Origin: Armatimonadota bacterium
Lineage (GTDB): Bacteria; Armatimonadota; Zipacnadia; Zipacnadales; VGFC01
DNA: 14,474 nucleotides
Direction of reading: 5' to 3'
Assembly: GCA_016869015.1 (NCBI GenBank)
Contig: VGFB01000024.1
Coordinates: 1 to 14,474, forward strand
Shown: piece after piece, positions 1 through 7,233 of the stretch
Numbering within the stretch: position 1 is the stretch's first letter
Layout of the letters: every line of letters begins with the position of its first letter
Made by a program: the position numbers and the translations under genes
Notes under the pieces: model-generated
Told to the model about the DNA's origin: nothing
Database searches by the model: none
What the model saw: the letters and a program-made list of their open reading frames with translations, nothing else

Positions 1-72
1 AATCTCGGCGACCTGCTGGGGCGGAAGGCCGCAACGGCTTCACCGCAGCCCGAACCCGCGCCGGCGCGGTAG
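1..72 (+). CDS. C-terminal end of an unidentified protein (partial)
   Basis: Frame 1 is open from the first base to a TAG at 70-72. It gives 23 residues ending in a Pro/Ala/Glu-rich tail (SPQPEPAPAR), which looks like a disordered C-terminus. The stop lies just before an AGGAGG Shine-Dalgarno-like sequence (73-78) of the next gene, 18 bases before its start, so the two genes are probably co-transcribed. Too little is present to name a family. The main doubt is whether this short frame is truly coding. Confidence 0.45.
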   Translation, partial: NLGDLLGRKAATASPQPEPAPAR

Positions 73-90
73 AGGAGGGCCGCCGGACGC

Positions 91-1395
91 ATGGGCTCTG
101 CGCTTGACGCCGCTCTGCAGCCGCTTCTGGGCCGGGTGACCGACAGCCTCCCCGAGCGCCGCAATCTCGTCTGGTTCGCTCTGGCCAGCCTGCTGTACGG
201 CGCCGGGGCGGCGCTGTTCGGCGGGGACTTGTGGAACGGCTTCCTGAAGCAGACGGGCTTCAGCATGACCGAGATCGGCGTGCTGGCCGCGGTCACGGGC
301 GGCGCGGGCTCAGCCGGGCTGATCCTCTTCATGGGGCTCGCCGATCGGATCCGCCGGCGGGTGCGCACCTACTCCTGGTGCATCCTCGCCGCGGCGGCGG
401 CCCCGGCGCTCGTGGTCGCCTTGGCCCTCGCTCCGCGCTCCCTGCTGCCCCTGCGTCCCTTGCTCGCCCTGCTCATGGTCGTCGGGGTGGGTCAGGCCCT
501 CGTCATGTCGATCCCGATCATGCTCGACTACCCGATCATCGCCCGGGGCGTGTCGGTGGGCGTGCGCGGGCGGCTGTTTGGCATCACTACCACGGCCTAC
601 GGCATCCTCGGGATCGGCATCGGCTGGCTCTCCGCGAGCGTGCTGAGGGATGTGGCCTACCCTCAGGGCTATGCCTGGTGCTTCCTGGCCGCCTCGGGCG
701 TGATCGCCCTGCGCGCGGCGGCGTTCAGTCGCGTTCGCGAGTTGCCGGAGCTGGCGGTCGACGGCGCAAGCCGCTCCGCGCTGCCCTTTGCCGCCATCGT
801 GGACGTGCTGAAGCTGAAGGAGTTCCAGTGGCTTGCGGGCCCGCATGTCGCGCGCGGGCTGGCGGTCAGCGCCGCCGGGTTCGCGCTGCCCGTCGGCCTG
901 GAACACCTGGGTCTGCCCGAGCACTTCCCGGGCTACGCCGCCTCAGCCACCACGGCCGCCACGGTCCTGGGGGGGATCGCGGTGGGCCTCATCGCCGACC
1001 GCCTCGGGCCCTCGTGGACGACCTTCCTGGGGGATCTGCTCTATGCGCTGGGGATGGCGACGGTGGTGCTGTTCCACAACCCCATCGCCTTCATCGCGCT
1101 CTACCTGCTGCTGCACTTCGGCCGGAACATCGAGGACAACGCGGTGCCCCTCGGGGCCATCAACCTCGTCCCGGCCGAGCACCTGGGGGCCTTCAGCGCC
1201 GCCCGCCTGATGATCCTCACCGGCTCCACGGCACTGAGCGCCCCGCTGTTCGGCTACCTCTTCGACCACCACAGCCCCACCCTCGTCTTCGCCCTCGCGG
1301 CCGGGATGAAGCTGCTCACGGGCGTCTGGTTCTGGTGGGTGTTCCGGCTGAAGCGGCCCGCGCCCGCTCAGGCCACGAACATGCAGTCGCCGTAG
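91..1395 (+). CDS. Major facilitator superfamily (MFS) transporter
   Basis: A 434-residue polytopic inner-membrane protein, close to the usual size of a 12-helix MFS carrier. Hydrophobic segments run through the whole length, for example near residues 27-44, 62-82, 96-114, 122-145, 165-183, 195-212, 285-303, 311-328, 330-345, 370-390 and 397-418. MFS motif A-like loops occur in both halves: G-L-A-D-R-I-R-R-R near 82-90 and G-L-I-A-D-R-L-G near 299-306. The substrate cannot be read from sequence. The ATG is preceded by AGGAGG at 73-78, a slightly long spacing of 12 bases. The last 28 bases overlap the 3' end of queA on the other strand. The residues before the first helix are long enough that a slightly later start cannot be excluded. 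Confidence 0.85.
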   Translation: MGSALDAALQPLLGRVTDSLPERRNLVWFALASLLYGAGAALFGGDLWNGFLKQTGFSMTEIGVLAAVTGGAGSAGLILFMGLADRIRRRVRTYSWCILAAAAAPALVVALALAPRSLLPLRPLLALLMVVGVGQALVMSIPIMLDYPIIARGVSVGVRGRLFGITTTAYGILGIGIGWLSASVLRDVAYPQGYAWCFLAASGVIALRAAAFSRVRELPELAVDGASRSALPFAAIVDVLKLKEFQWLAGPHVARGLAVSAAGFALPVGLEHLGLPEHFPGYAASATTAATVLGGIAVGLIADRLGPSWTTFLGDLLYALGMATVVLFHNPIAFIALYLLLHFGRNIEDNAVPLGAINLVPAEHLGAFSAARLMILTGSTALSAPLFGYLFDHHSPTLVFALAAGMKLLTGVWFWWVFRLKRPAPAQATNMQSP

Positions 1396-2399
1396 CTGAA
1401 GAACCGGTACCGCCGCTCGACGGCTGCGCGGTACGCCGCCAGCACCAGCTCGCGACCCCCGAAGGCGGAGACGAGCATGAGAAGCGAGGACTGGGGCAGG
1501 TGGAAGTTGGTGAGAAGGGCGTCGACGGCCTGGAAGCAGTACCCCGGGTAGATGAAGCAGCGCGTCCAGCCGCGGCCGGGGTGAACGTGGCCCCCGGAGG
1601 CGCAGGTCTCCAACGTCCGCACGCTGGTCGTGCCGACCGCGACGATGCGCCCGCCCGCCGGGCGCGCCGCGTTGATAACCTCGGCGGCCTCGGGCGCGAC
1701 TTCGTAGAACTCCTCGTGCATCACGTGGTCCTCGACGCGCTCGACGTCGATGGGCTGGAAGGTGCCCCAGCCCACGTGCAGCGTCACGGTCGCCGTCCTC
1801 ACGCCCTGCTCAGCGAGCTGTGCCAGGACCTCGGGCGTGAAGTGCAGCCCGGCCGTCGGCGCCGCCACGGCGCCCTCGCGCGCCGCGTAGACCGTCTGAT
1901 AGCGGCCGCGGTCCTCGGCTCGCGGCTCGGGGCGCTTGATATAGGGCGGTAGGGGCGTGCTGCCCAGCTCGTCGAGCAGCGCCTCCCAACGTCCCTCGGC
2001 CCGGAAGCGCGCCCGCCGCAAGCCGCCCTCGCTCTCGCCGGTGATCGAGGCGACCAGCCGCCCGTCCCCGAACTCCACCTGCGTGCCCGGCCGCAGCTTC
2101 TTCCCCGGCTTGGCGAGCACTTCCCAGTCCCACTCGGCGAGCCGCCGGATCAGGAAGACCTCGGCCTTGCCTCCGGTCGGCAGCCGCCGGCCGACCAATC
2201 GCGCCGGGATGACGCGGGTATCGTTGACCACGAGACAATCGCCTGCGCGCAGCAGCTCGACGATCTCGCCAAACCGTCCGTCGCGGAACGTGCCCGCCCG
2301 ACGGTCCACGACCATCATGCGCGACTGGTCGCGCCGCTCAGCCGGCTCCTGCGCGATGAGCTCCGTCGGGAGAGCGTAGTCGAAGAGGTTGACGTCCAT
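1368..2399 (-). CDS. queA: S-adenosylmethionine:tRNA ribosyltransferase-isomerase (queuosine synthesis)
   Basis: A 343-residue cytoplasmic enzyme of normal QueA length. QueA transfers and isomerises the ribosyl group of S-adenosylmethionine onto preQ1 at tRNA position 34, giving epoxyqueuosine. Family hallmarks seen in order: an N-terminal F-D-Y-x-L-P-x-E-L-I-A-Q motif (6-17), V-V-N-D-T-R-V-I-P-A-R-L (57-68), A-P-T-A-G-L-H-F-T (180-188), H-V-G-W-G-T-F-Q-P (208-216), G-T-T-S-V-R-T-L-E (256-264) and T-N-F-H-L-P-x-S-x-L-L-M-L-V (297-310). Start ATG at 2399 has GGAGGG immediately upstream with short spacing. It follows the membrane-anchored small protein by 39 bases on the same strand. No tgt or other queuosine gene is in the window. 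Confidence 0.97.
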   Translation of the reverse strand: MDVNLFDYALPTELIAQEPAERRDQSRMMVVDRRAGTFRDGRFGEIVELLRAGDCLVVNDTRVIPARLVGRRLPTGGKAEVFLIRRLAEWDWEVLAKPGKKLRPGTQVEFGDGRLVASITGESEGGLRRARFRAEGRWEALLDELGSTPLPPYIKRPEPRAEDRGRYQTVYAAREGAVAAPTAGLHFTPEVLAQLAEQGVRTATVTLHVGWGTFQPIDVERVEDHVMHEEFYEVAPEAAEVINAARPAGGRIVAVGTTSVRTLETCASGGHVHPGRGWTRCFIYPGYCFQAVDALLTNFHLPQSSLLMLVSAFGGRELVLAAYRAAVERRYRFFSYGDCMFVA

Positions 2400-2438
2400 G
2401 TCCCTCCGGGCGTGGAGCGGCTCACCAGAGCCGCCGGC

Positions 2439-2891
2439 CTACCGAAGATACGGCTGCAGCAAGGCCAGCAACCCGTTCGGCACGGTGAGCGACGTGATCT
2501 TCGGCTCACCCACGGCCAGCTCCGTGCACTCCCACAGCAGATAGATGTGCCCGGGCCCCACGACGCGGACCTCCGACCACGGGATGAGCAGTGGCGGGTG
2601 CCCGATCAGCCCGCGCAGGGACCCCATGGACATGACGGGCTCGAGGTAGAGCCCGGACTCGCCCAGGCCGACGGTCATTGATCGGCGCCAGCGCACGGGG
2701 CCGACCTTGACCGTCTGGCCCCGGTGCAGCGTGCCCACCGGCCCCGGCGGCGCCGGGTAGCGCTCGGCCAGCTGCGTCCAACGACTCTGGCGGCGGAAGA
2801 ACCAGAAGAGCACGCTCATCAGCACGATGAGCCAGACGAAGGTGACTACCAGGATCCCGACCACCAGCAGTACGATGGACTCAGCAGTCAC
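2439..2891 (-). CDS. Small membrane-anchored protein of unknown function
   Basis: 150 residues from a GTG start. One hydrophobic segment (about 6-32) is followed by W-F-F-R-R, which suggests N-terminal anchoring with the soluble part in the cytoplasm. The soluble part (about 60-150) has alternating beta-like stretches and the phrase P-P-L-L-I-P-W-S-E-V (99-108) near a G-L-Y-L-E-P strand. This recalls small PH/GRAM-like domains that end in an LTVPN-like strand and a short helix. I see this fold only by pattern; no family is assigned. The stop codon of the upstream Gfo gene lies inside the Shine-Dalgarno region (TGAGGGG) of this gene, 11 bases before the GTG, so translation is probably coupled to it. 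Confidence 0.8.
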   Translation of the reverse strand: MTAESIVLLVVGILVVTFVWLIVLMSVLFWFFRRQSRWTQLAERYPAPPGPVGTLHRGQTVKVGPVRWRRSMTVGLGESGLYLEPVMSMGSLRGLIGHPPLLIPWSEVRVVGPGHIYLLWECTELAVGEPKITSLTVPNGLLALLQPYLR

Positions 2892-2902
2892 GGCAGTCCC
2901 CC

Positions 2903-4066
2903 TCAGACAAGACCGAGGCCGGCGTTGATCTCCTGCTGGTACACCTCGACCTCGAGGTTCTCGATCTCCTCAGTCGTGACGGGGCGGTTCAGGGCCTGAG
3001 ACTCGTATAGCGCGAAGCAGATCGCCTCGGCCTTGTACCCCTCGAGCCCGTCGGTCTCGACCGGCGTGCCGTACAGACAGGCGCGCACGAACTCACACAG
3101 CTCCTGCGCGACCCCGTCCGTAACCCCGTGCGGGAACAGCCGCTCCCGCTCCTCCTCGCCGAGCTGCGCTCTGTACTCGGCGGTGAGGTCGGCGAGAGAG
3201 ACCTCCTCCGTGCGCGTCTTCAGCCCCGCCCCGAGGTCCGCGCAGCCCTCGCTTCCATAGATCGCGCGCCGGTTGAACCCCATCGCCGGGGCCGCGCTCG
3301 TCGAAATCCACGTGCCGGTCACGTCGCCGTCAAAGGTCATGTTCGCAAGCGTCGTGTCCTCCACATCCACCTCGACCAGCCCGGCGTCCGGGTTCTCGCG
3401 GTCCTGCTGCCGGAAGGGGTAGTAGGTGCGCACGAGCGCCGAGACCTCCCGCACCGGGCCGACGTGGTACCGGAAGAGGTCGGCGAAGTGCACGCCGCCG
3501 TCCAGCGGCCAACCGCCGCCCGCCTGGTCCTTGTGCTCGCGCCACGTCCAGTACCACAACCGCTCGCCCAGGTCGATCCAGAAGATCATCCGCACCGGCC
3601 CGATCCGACCGCCCTCGACCGCCCACTTGATGGCCCGGTTCTCCGGCGAGCGCCGGTAGTTCTCCGCGACCGCCAGCACCTTGTCCGCCGCATTGGCCGC
3701 GTCGAGGATCAGCTTCCCCGCGCGCATCGTGATCGCGAGGGGCTTCTCGATGATCACGTGCTTTCCCGCCTGCAGCGCCGGGATCGCGAGCCGGTGATGG
3801 TCGCGGTGCACCGGCGACAGGTCGACCGCCTGGATGTCGTCCTGCTCGGCCAGCATCGCCTCCAGATCGGTGTAGGCCCGCGGCGAATCGCCCTGAAACG
3901 CCGCGAGGCCCTCCGCCATCGCCCCCGCCCTCGCCTCCTCGATGTCGCAGCACGCCACCACGCGGAACTCGCGGTACCCCGCCTCCCACAGCAACTGCAG
4001 CCCATGCCGATGTGCGCCCATCATGCCCCCGCAACCCACGAGGGCCAGGTTCAGTACCTCGCTCAC
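2903..4066 (-). CDS. Gfo/Idh/MocA family oxidoreductase (first copy)
   Basis: 387 residues from a GTG start at 4066, chosen because a GGGAGG site (plus-strand 4075-4080) lies 8 bases upstream and the Rossmann fold begins at once. The open frame continues upstream to 4381, but that extension is Arg/Pro-rich and unlike the family. The N-terminal NAD(P)-binding motif is G-C-G-G-M-M-G (11-17). The family E-K-P motif is at 107-109. A D-G-G-V-H segment (189-193) holds the catalytic-type aspartate and histidine. Members oxidise or reduce sugars, inositols and related polyols with NAD(P); the substrate here is unknown. It sits between a four-TM protein and a small anchored protein with which it appears translationally coupled. 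Confidence 0.93.
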   Translation of the reverse strand: MSEVLNLALVGCGGMMGAHRHGLQLLWEAGYREFRVVACCDIEEARAGAMAEGLAAFQGDSPRAYTDLEAMLAEQDDIQAVDLSPVHRDHHRLAIPALQAGKHVIIEKPLAITMRAGKLILDAANAADKVLAVAENYRRSPENRAIKWAVEGGRIGPVRMIFWIDLGERLWYWTWREHKDQAGGGWPLDGGVHFADLFRYHVGPVREVSALVRTYYPFRQQDRENPDAGLVEVDVEDTTLANMTFDGDVTGTWISTSAAPAMGFNRRAIYGSEGCADLGAGLKTRTEEVSLADLTAEYRAQLGEEERERLFPHGVTDGVAQELCEFVRACLYGTPVETDGLEGYKAEAICFALYESQALNRPVTTEEIENLEVEVYQQEINAGLGLV

Positions 4067-4151
4067 AGAGCAAGCCTCCCAACAGAGGGGATCAACGACA
4101 GGGGGGAGTTCGACAGAGAACGGCGAGGGCCTGCAAGGGGAGGGCCGCGCC

Positions 4152-4709
4152 CTACCGGCGGGGGAATCGGCCGCCCTCGGCGAGCGCGGCGACGGCCAAG
4201 GCGAGCGCGCCGGCCAGGCACCCGGCGAGGTAGCCGAGGAACTCGCGCCCCTCCACGCATTCATGGAGCCGCAGGCCCCGCATGTGCGCCACCTCCCACA
4301 GGGAGTAACCGTAGCCGCTCGTGTCCATCCAGCCGAACCACGAAAGAGCGAAAGCAGGCCATGCACACAGGGCGAGGGCAAGGGTGACGCGAACGGCGAG
4401 GGGCCCGGCCAGGACCGGCTCTTGCTCTCGCCGGACGTAGGCCACGCCCAGGACTACCGCAACGGCCGTGGGACACAGGAGCGGTAGGGAGAGGAGCAGG
4501 AAGAACCGGAAGTACTCGACGCACCCGCCCCCCGCCGTGTCTTCGAGGCCGATGTTGCCGCCGAAGCCCTCGATGCAACTCGGCCCGCCAAGCGCTCCGC
4601 CGATGAGTGTCCCCAGGAGGGCGAACCACGGGACCAGAAGGATGAACCGCCCCGCCCAGGAGTTCGCGAGCCAGCTCAGGCCGCGGCGCGGCAAGGTCAA
4701 CTCCGCCAT
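4152..4709 (-). CDS. Four-helix integral membrane protein of unknown function
   Basis: 185 residues from ATG at 4709, preceded by GGAGG with 7-base spacing. The frame extends 15 codons further upstream to another ATG, but without a comparable ribosome binding site. Four hydrophobic segments are visible at about 21-42, 68-92, 104-127 and 157-177. The loop between helices 1 and 2 (43-65) is Gly-rich with two cysteines (C45, C63), and two more Cys lie near 79 and 115. I do not recognise the family. It lies 85 bases upstream of the Gfo gene on the same strand and may share its transcript. Confidence 0.75.
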   Translation of the reverse strand: MAELTLPRRGLSWLANSWAGRFILLVPWFALLGTLIGGALGGPSCIEGFGGNIGLEDTAGGGCVEYFRFFLLLSLPLLCPTAVAVVLGVAYVRREQEPVLAGPLAVRVTLALALCAWPAFALSWFGWMDTSGYGYSLWEVAHMRGLRLHECVEGREFLGYLAGCLAGALALAVAALAEGGRFPRR

Positions 4710-4786
4710 GCACCAGCCTCCGAGGCACTCCCTTGCGTGCCGACCGCAGATCACGCCCTGACGCCTTGTCAGGGATGATGTGTGCC

Positions 4787-4840
4787 GTTGTGGGAGGGGC
4801 TTCAGCCCCGAACGGTCGGGGCTGAAGCCCCTCCCACGAC
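4787..4840. repeat. 25-bp-arm palindrome, REP/BIME-like, downstream of serS
   Basis: Arms 4787-4811 and 4816-4840 are complementary at 24 of 25 positions around a 4-base loop. The single mismatch (4789 against 4838) becomes a G-U pair in RNA. Each arm is itself a smaller dyad (GGGGCT-TC-AGCCCC) preceded by GTGGGA, so the element is two inverted REP-like units back to back. It lies 25 bases past the serS stop. It has no T-tract on either strand, so it is not a canonical intrinsic terminator, though it could stabilise the serS 3' end. Confidence 0.85.
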
Positions 4841-4865
4841 CACTGAAATCACGCCGGACAAAGCC

Positions 4866-6170
4866 CTACCCCGGCAGGATGTGGCTGGCGCCGCCCATGT
4901 GGGGGCGGAGGGCTTCGGGGATGATGACCGAGCCGTCCTCCTGCTGGTAGTTCTCCAGGATCGCCGCGAAGGTCCGGCCGCAGGCGAGGCCCGAGCCGTT
5001 CATCGTGCTCACGAACCTGGGCTTGTCGCCCTGGCCCTCGCGGTAGCGCGTGTTCAGCCGGCGCGCCTGGTAATCCGTGAAGCGGCTGCAGCTCGAGATC
5101 TCCACGTACTTGCCCATTCCAGGCATCCAGACCTCGAGGTCGTAGGCCTCGGCGGCTGAGAAGCTCATCTCGCCCGCGCACAGCCGCATCCGGCGGAAGG
5201 GCAGGTTCAGCGCCTTCAGCACCGCCTCGGCGTCGTCGACGAGCTTCATGAGCTCGGCGCGCTCATCCTCGGGCTTGCAGAACTTCATCAGCTCGACCTT
5301 ATGGAACTGGTGCACGCGGATCATCCCGCGGGTCTCCTTGCCCGCCGAGCCGGCCTCGCTGCGGAAGCAGGGGGTGTAGGCCGTGTAGCATAGCGGCAGG
5401 CGGTCCGCGTCGATGATCTCACCGAGGTGGAGGCTGGTCAGGGGCACCTCCGCGGTCGGGATGAGGTACGGCCCCTCCCGTAGGCGATAGAGGTCCTCCT
5501 CGAACTTCGGGAGCTGCCCCGAGCCGATGAGGCACTTGTCCAGCGTCATGAAGGGCGGGTTGATCTCCAGGTACCCATGGTGACGCGTGTGCAGGTCGAG
5601 CATGAAGGCAATCAGGGCCCGCTCCATCAGGGCGCCGAGGCCCTTGGTCAGCACGAACTGCGAGCCGCTCATGCGGACGGCCGCTTCGAAGTCGATGATC
5701 CCCAGGTCCACGCCGAGCTCCCAGTGGGGCTTGGGCTCGAAGAGAAACCGGCCCGGCTCGCGCCAGGCGAGCATCTCGACGTTCTCGGCCTCGGTCAAGC
5801 CGGGCGGCGTGTCATCCGCGGGGAGGTTGGGGACGTACAGGAGACGCTGCTCGAAGGCCGCCTCGGCCTCGGCGAGCTGCGCCTCCAGGTCCGCGATCTC
5901 GGTATCTAGGGCGTCCTGCTCGTGCTGAAACCCGGCCTGGGCCTGCTCCGGGGTCAGGTCGCGGCCTTCCTTCCTGGCCTGACCGATGGCGGCGCCGATC
6001 TGCTTGCTGATCTCTTTCTTGCGGGCGCGCCGCTGCTCGACCTGGTACAGGCAGTCGCGGCGCGCCTCCTCCAGAGCCACGATGGCGTCGACATCCACCT
6101 CCACGCCCTTGGCCTGCACGGCCCACTTCACCTTGTCCGGGTCGGTCCGGAAGAGCTTGGGGTCGATCAT
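4866..6170 (-). CDS. serS: Seryl-tRNA synthetase
   Basis: A 434-residue class II aminoacyl-tRNA synthetase that charges tRNA-Ser (and tRNA-Sec where present). The N-terminal half (about 27-112) is the Arg/Glu/Ala-rich antiparallel coiled coil that grips the tRNA long arm. The catalytic domain shows the T-A-E-V loop (239-242), motif 2 around F-R-S-E-A-G (269-274) through R-G-M-I-R-V-H-Q-F (281-289), and motif 3 N-G-S-G-L-A-C-G-R-T (391-400) with its arginine at 399. Length and ends are normal. ATG at 6170 follows GAGGTGA with good spacing. It probably has its own promoter in the upstream gap. Confidence 0.98.
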   Translation of the reverse strand: MIDPKLFRTDPDKVKWAVQAKGVEVDVDAIVALEEARRDCLYQVEQRRARKKEISKQIGAAIGQARKEGRDLTPEQAQAGFQHEQDALDTEIADLEAQLAEAEAAFEQRLLYVPNLPADDTPPGLTEAENVEMLAWREPGRFLFEPKPHWELGVDLGIIDFEAAVRMSGSQFVLTKGLGALMERALIAFMLDLHTRHHGYLEINPPFMTLDKCLIGSGQLPKFEEDLYRLREGPYLIPTAEVPLTSLHLGEIIDADRLPLCYTAYTPCFRSEAGSAGKETRGMIRVHQFHKVELMKFCKPEDERAELMKLVDDAEAVLKALNLPFRRMRLCAGEMSFSAAEAYDLEVWMPGMGKYVEISSCSRFTDYQARRLNTRYREGQGDKPRFVSTMNGSGLACGRTFAAILENYQQEDGSVIIPEALRPHMGGASHILPG

Positions 6171-6240
6171 GGCGATTCACCTCAACAGGCGGGCAGAAGC
6201 CGCCTGGAATGGTTCGATAGGCACGACAAGAGCTGCGGGA

Positions 6241-6263
6241 AGCCCGGACCGACGGTCCGGGCT
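6241..6263. repeat. GTAG-headed hairpin in the serS leader
   Basis: Perfect 10-base arms AGCCCGGACC (6241-6250) and GGTCCGGGCT (6254-6263) flank a GAC loop. On the minus strand the stem is preceded by GT, so it reads GTAG followed by the stem. That arrangement resembles REP elements with a GTAG head. It would lie within the serS 5' leader, about 70 bases before the start codon. No T-run follows, so termination is doubtful. Confidence 0.7.
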
Positions 6264-6384
6264 ACAGAGAGGCGGAGGCGCGTCGCGCCCCCGGCGGGAG
6301 TCCGCACTCGAGATGTCGGGCCCGGCAGAGCTCGCGCATGGTGATCCCGCCGCGCAGCCCAGGTCCCGGCGCTGCGCCGCGCAC

Positions 6385-6414
6385 ATCATCCAATACGTTC
6401 GGGGGGGCTGTCAA
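6385..6414 (-). promoter_or_regulatory. Candidate sigma70-type promoter for serS
   Basis: On the minus strand a perfect TTGACA (6414-6409) is followed after 18 bases by GATGAT (6390-6385), four of six matches to TATAAT. Transcription would begin near 6378, leaving a leader of about 200 bases with GC-rich dyads before serS. The spacer contains a run of seven C. This rests on consensus matching only. Confidence 0.4.
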
Positions 6415-6460
6415 GTCACTACGGAACCGGGAGCCGTCTCTCCGGACCGTTCGTGCGTGC

Positions 6461-6485
6461 AGAAACGGTTCCTGACCCCGTTTCT
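6461..6485. repeat. RAYT-associated hairpin, upstream copy
   Basis: Arms AGAAACGG (6461-6468) and CCGTTTCT (6478-6485) are perfectly complementary around a 9-base loop. The core CGGTTCCTGACCCCG recurs twice, in opposite orientations, in the palindrome after the transposase gene. The unit lies 34 bases before the transposase ATG. By analogy with REP/RAYT systems it is a likely substrate of the encoded HUH nuclease. Confidence 0.8.
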
Positions 6486-6513
6486 TGACGACGGCCCTGG
6501 TCGGTGATAGACT
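6485..6513 (+). promoter_or_regulatory. Candidate promoter for the RAYT gene, possibly giving a leaderless mRNA
   Basis: TTGACG (6485-6490, five of six matches) and TAGACT (6508-6513, four of six) are separated by 17 bases. The expected start point, about 7 bases after the -10 element, falls on or next to the ATG at 6520. No clear Shine-Dalgarno sequence precedes that ATG. The -35 box begins at the last base of the upstream hairpin. Consensus match only. Confidence 0.4.
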
Positions 6514-6519
6514 CGGCGC

Positions 6520-7233
6520 ATGGCGAGGTCGCTTCGGCTCGACGAAGGCGGAATCGTGTACCACGTGCTGAACCGCAGCAATGGGCGGCTGCCGCTGTTC
6601 GAGAGCGACGGCGATTACTGGGCGTTCGAGACCGTACTGGCGGAGGCCGTTGCGCGAACACCGATGCGGCTTCTTGCGTACTGCGTGATGCCAAACCACT
6701 GGCACCTGGTATTGTGGCCCGAACACGACGGCGACCTCTCCAGATGCGTGGGATGGCTGACGCTTACGCACACTCAGCGTTGGCACACGGCGCACGAGAC
6801 CGTCGGGACGGGTCATCTATACCAAGGGCGGTACAAGAGTTTCCCCGTGCAGGAGGACGGACACTTCCTGGCGGTCTGCCGGTACGTGGAGCGAAACGCC
6901 CTGCGCGCCGGTTTGGTGGCAGTAGCGGAGGAATGGCGTTGGTCGAGCCTGTGGCGGAGGGAACGCGGCGACGCCGCCTCGCGAGCACTGCTGAGCGAAT
7001 GGCCCGTCGAGCGCCCGGCGGACTGGCTAGGCCGCGTGAGCAACGCGCCGCCGGAGCCCGAACTCGCCGCACTGCGAGTCTGCGCACAGAGAGGGCGGCC
7101 CTATGGGGGCGACCGCTGGGTCGACGGCACCGTGTCGCGCTACGGGCTACAGTCGACCATGCGCTCGCCTGGACGCCCGCGAAAACGGGGTCAGGAACCG
7201 TTTTTCCCTGTGACAGGGAAAAACGGTTCCTGA
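6520..7233 (+). CDS. REP-associated tyrosine transposase (RAYT, IS200/IS605-like Y1 HUH family)
   Basis: 237 residues. The Y1 transposase signature is complete: the H-W-H metal-binding pair in M-P-N-H-W-H-L-V-L (57-65), and a likely nucleophilic tyrosine at 122 in C-R-Y-V-E-R-N-A-L-R-A-G-L-V (120-133). It also has G-R-Y-K-S-F-P (103-109) and the basic tail G-R-P-R-K (218-222) usual in this branch. Such proteins cleave and join single-stranded REP hairpins and are usually domesticated single-copy genes. It is bracketed by related hairpins. Residues 220-237 and the TGA stop are encoded inside the downstream palindrome, so the last roughly 15 residues are probably a non-conserved by-product. The gene appears intact and is one of few plus-strand genes here. 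Confidence 0.93.
   Translation: MARSLRLDEGGIVYHVLNRSNGRLPLFESDGDYWAFETVLAEAVARTPMRLLAYCVMPNHWHLVLWPEHDGDLSRCVGWLTLTHTQRWHTAHETVGTGHLYQGRYKSFPVQEDGHFLAVCRYVERNALRAGLVAVAEEWRWSSLWRRERGDAASRALLSEWPVERPADWLGRVSNAPPEPELAALRVCAQRGRPYGGDRWVDGTVSRYGLQSTMRSPGRPRKRGQEPFFPVTGKNGS

Larger units (their letters stand above)
6171..6519. other. 349-base gene-free region between serS and the RAYT gene
   Basis: The region separates two divergent genes. From left to right it holds the serS ribosome binding site, a GTAG-headed hairpin (6241-6263), a GC-rich stretch, a candidate serS promoter (6385-6414), a hairpin related to the one downstream of the transposase (6461-6485) and a candidate transposase promoter (6485-6513). 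No tRNA was recognised. The T-box consensus AGGGTGGNACC is absent from the serS leader strand. A 25-codon frame at 6262-6339 (minus) is not convincing as a gene. Confidence 0.7.

Noticed and set aside
231..1952. A 573-codon plus-strand frame crossing the MFS and queA genes
   Set aside because: Arg/Pro/Gly/His-rich translation without motifs. It is a high-GC shadow of two clearly real genes.
4067..4381. N-terminal extension of the first Gfo/Idh frame back to an ATG at 4381
   Set aside because: The extension is Arg/Pro/Ser-rich, overlaps the end of the membrane protein gene, and the GTG at 4066 has a good ribosome binding site immediately before the Rossmann fold.
3128..4387. A 419-codon plus-strand frame opposite the first Gfo/Idh gene
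   Set aside because: Composition typical of antisense shadow in GC-rich DNA (R/P/H/D-rich); the opposite strand has complete family motifs.
4787..4840. Intrinsic terminator for serS
   Set aside because: The stem is strong, but no T-tract follows on either strand and the arms carry internal dyads typical of REP pairs.
6262..6339. A 25-codon minus-strand frame upstream of serS ending in A-S-A-S-L with two serine codons, like an attenuation leader peptide
   Set aside because: Only two serine codons, a weak ribosome binding site, and the stop codon is simply the GTAG head of the hairpin. No T-run or alternative pairing is evident.
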